From positions 1 through 6,732 of the forward strand of contig WLME01000061.1 in the NCBI GenBank assembly GCA_009700365.1: a DNA stretch of 6,732 nucleotides, in the 5' to 3' direction. The notes beneath the pieces were generated by a model. That model was not told the origin of the DNA and did not search any database. It saw only the letters and a program-made list of their open reading frames with translations. This document shows, piece by piece, positions 5,539 to 6,732 of the stretch; position 1 is the first letter of the stretch; every line of letters starts with the position of its first letter. The stretch comes from Actinomycetota bacterium. Its GTDB lineage: Bacteria > Actinomycetota > Actinomycetes > Nanopelagicales > Nanopelagicaceae. The position numbers were made by a program, and so were the translations under genes.

Positions 5539-6585
5539 GTGGTTCGTGTCACAGGAAATTTCACCTCAGAGACCCAACTTCACCATGCCGCAAGAGCGGC
5601 ACTTTTAGAGGCTTTTGATCAAGGGTGGGCTGACCCAAAGAAGCTATCTCAGAGTTCCTCTAGGGCGGCAATTCTTCGCAATCAAGCTATTGAAAATATC
5701 GCCTCACGCCTCGGAGTGCCTGCCGGCTCCATCGAAATTCTGGGCGAACCATCACTTGGGCACTTTTTAGGGATTTCGGGGCTGCTGAGAAAGGACGACA
5801 CATTTACCTACTCCGCAATTGATAAGGGCAAGATTCGAGCTGTTGCTCGCGCGCATCCGGGTCTTTCTACAGAACTCTCGGTTGATTCTCTAGGACAGAT
5901 TCTTCTGCCTGGAAATCCACCAGAAGATTCAGTGATCTCTCTTCAATTAGCAAATGGTGAGACTGGCGTAATTCAAAGCCTTGAAAACTTCATCGATTCA
6001 AAGAATCTTATTTCAGTCGATGCAACATCGTCGGGGCCTCGGGTTCAGTTGCCGCCTCGATGGGACACGGCCCTCTTTGATTCTCAATCGTGGATGGGGC
6101 CAAGCGGTCTTGGCATTCTTGCGATAAGCAACTCCGCCAAATTCCAGTACCCATTGCCTCACATCGCACCAATTAAATCTCCGGGTAGTTACTCACTTCC
6201 TTTGCTATTAGCTTCATCTGTCGCTCTGGAAAATTTCCTTCCGGAAGATTCATCGATTCGAGATTACGCGATCAAAACACTTGCAACCATTGCAAACTCT
6301 CAGATAGTTGCGTTGGATTCGCCAGCGCTCCCGCACATTTTTTCTATGACAATTTCAGGGGTAGCTGGAGAAAATGTTGTCCGAAGACTTGCCGAACTCG
6401 GTTTTAGCGTCGATTCAGGATCGGCCTGCTCTCCCGAAGATTTGCAACCGAGCCATGTCCTTGCAGTCATGGGGTATGAAACGACTGGCCACTTACGATT
6501 TACATTGCATTCTGGAACTTCTCAAGACCACATCGATGCGCTATCGAATGCAATAAGCCAAGTAATCTCAGAATTACGAAGCTAA
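5539..6585 (+). CDS. NifS-like class V aminotransferase-fold protein lacking the PLP lysine (probable degenerate cysteine desulfurase homologue)
   Basis: A 348-residue protein alignable end to end with cysteine desulfurases (NifS/IscS/SufS). The C-terminal part is clearest: GSACSPEDLQPSHVL (294-308) carries the catalytic-loop cysteine Cys297, the only cysteine in the protein, and GHLRFTLHSGT (317-327) carries Arg320, which corresponds to the substrate carboxylate-binding arginine. NGETGVIQ (139-146) and SVDAT (159-163, with Asp161) mark the middle of the fold. The cofactor site is degraded. The His-Lys that precedes the Gly-Pro motif is Gln183-Ser184 (SQSWMGP), the PLP-stacking His is Lys96, the Gln after Asp161 is Ser164, the Asn before the Glu is Gly140, and the phosphate-binding loop reads LGEPSLGH (68-75). 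Known NifS enzymes need the lysine to hold PLP, so conventional desulfurase activity is unlikely. No C-terminal TusA domain follows. The GTG at 5539 is the only usable start; the frame is intact, so this is not an obvious pseudogene. Confidence 0.8.
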   Translation: MVRVTGNFTSETQLHHAARAALLEAFDQGWADPKKLSQSSSRAAILRNQAIENIASRLGVPAGSIEILGEPSLGHFLGISGLLRKDDTFTYSAIDKGKIRAVARAHPGLSTELSVDSLGQILLPGNPPEDSVISLQLANGETGVIQSLENFIDSKNLISVDATSSGPRVQLPPRWDTALFDSQSWMGPSGLGILAISNSAKFQYPLPHIAPIKSPGSYSLPLLLASSVALENFLPEDSSIRDYAIKTLATIANSQIVALDSPALPHIFSMTISGVAGENVVRRLAELGFSVDSGSACSPEDLQPSHVLAVMGYETTGHLRFTLHSGTSQDHIDALSNAISQVISELRS

Positions 6586-6732
6586 GTGCGCGGAAATATC
6601 TGTAGCAGCATCTGAGCCGTATGCATCTTTAAATCGGCTCACAAATTCGTCCTTAGTAAATCGATACTCCTGAGTACCTGTTGTTTCAATGACGTAGGTT
6701 GCAATCATTGATCCAAGCTGGGCGCATCTTTC
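6574..6732 (-). CDS. PfkB-family carbohydrate/nucleoside kinase, C-terminal end (cut by window edge)
   Basis: The last 52 codons of a protein entering from the right edge. The segment QLGSMIATYVIETTGTQEY (about 5-23 of the visible part) followed by FTKDEFVSRFKDAYG resembles the C-terminus of PfkB-family sugar or nucleoside kinases of the actinobacterial adenosine kinase-like group. The ATP-binding and catalytic DTxGAGD region would lie outside the window, so the kinase assignment rests on the tail and on neighbourhood: such a kinase is often found near ctaC and a NifS-like gene in Actinobacteria (from memory, not checked). Its stop codon (6574-6576) lies inside the convergent NifS-like gene, giving a 12-base tail-to-tail overlap with no room for a separate terminator. 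Confidence 0.7.
   Translation of the reverse strand, partial: ERCAQLGSMIATYVIETTGTQEYRFTKDEFVSRFKDAYGSDAATDISAHLAS

Noticed and set aside
5539..6585. Calling the NifS-like gene a pseudogene or a functional iscS.
   Set aside because: The frame is uninterrupted and the fold can be followed end to end, so pseudogene is not supported; the missing PLP lysine makes an ordinary cysteine desulfurase name unsafe.

Overview
The window looks like a piece of an actinobacterial chromosome with moderate GC (roughly 45-50% by eye). The evidence for Actinobacteria is a ctaC-ctaD-ctaF run, where ctaF is the small four-helix subunit 4 of the actinobacterial aa3-type cytochrome c oxidase. The CtaD C-terminal tail is of the actinobacterial type, and a NifS-like gene and a PfkB-family sugar/nucleoside kinase lie next to ctaC. 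The fairly low GC would fit a small-genome planktonic lineage such as freshwater Nanopelagicales, but that is inference.

Layout. From about 5479 down to 1, everything reads on the minus strand as one tightly packed series: ctaC, ctaD (4-base overlap), ctaF (2-base gap), an EamA/DMT-family permease (20-base gap), a class III aminotransferase (38-base gap), and the start of a CoA-acylating (methyl)malonate-semialdehyde dehydrogenase, mmsA (6-base gap, cut by the window edge). A 59-base divergent promoter region (5480-5538) separates ctaC from a plus-strand gene for a NifS-like class V aminotransferase-fold protein. That gene converges on, and overlaps by 12 bases, the 3' end of a minus-strand PfkB-family kinase that runs off the right edge. 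There is no gene-free stretch over 300 bases and I found no RNA gene, mobile element, CRISPR or convincing hairpin terminator.

How the genes work together. CtaC, CtaD and CtaF are three subunits of the terminal oxidase; ctaE and the bc1 genes are not in the window. The aminotransferase and MmsA form a plausible two-step route: an omega-amino acid such as beta-alanine or beta-aminoisobutyrate is converted to a semialdehyde, then to acetyl-CoA or propionyl-CoA. The permease between the two blocks may move a related small metabolite, but its substrate cannot be read.

The two points most worth following are these. (1) The NifS-like protein keeps the catalytic-loop cysteine and the substrate-binding arginine but has lost the PLP-binding lysine and most other cofactor contacts, so it is probably not a conventional cysteine desulfurase. 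(2) In the oxidase, all three protein ligands of the classical non-redox Mg/Mn site, two in subunit I and one in subunit II, are replaced together, while the heme, copper and proton-channel residues are intact. In addition, ctaC and the NifS-like gene each have a TAnnnT box exactly 7 bases before the start codon and no Shine-Dalgarno sequence, which suggests paired leaderless divergent transcripts.
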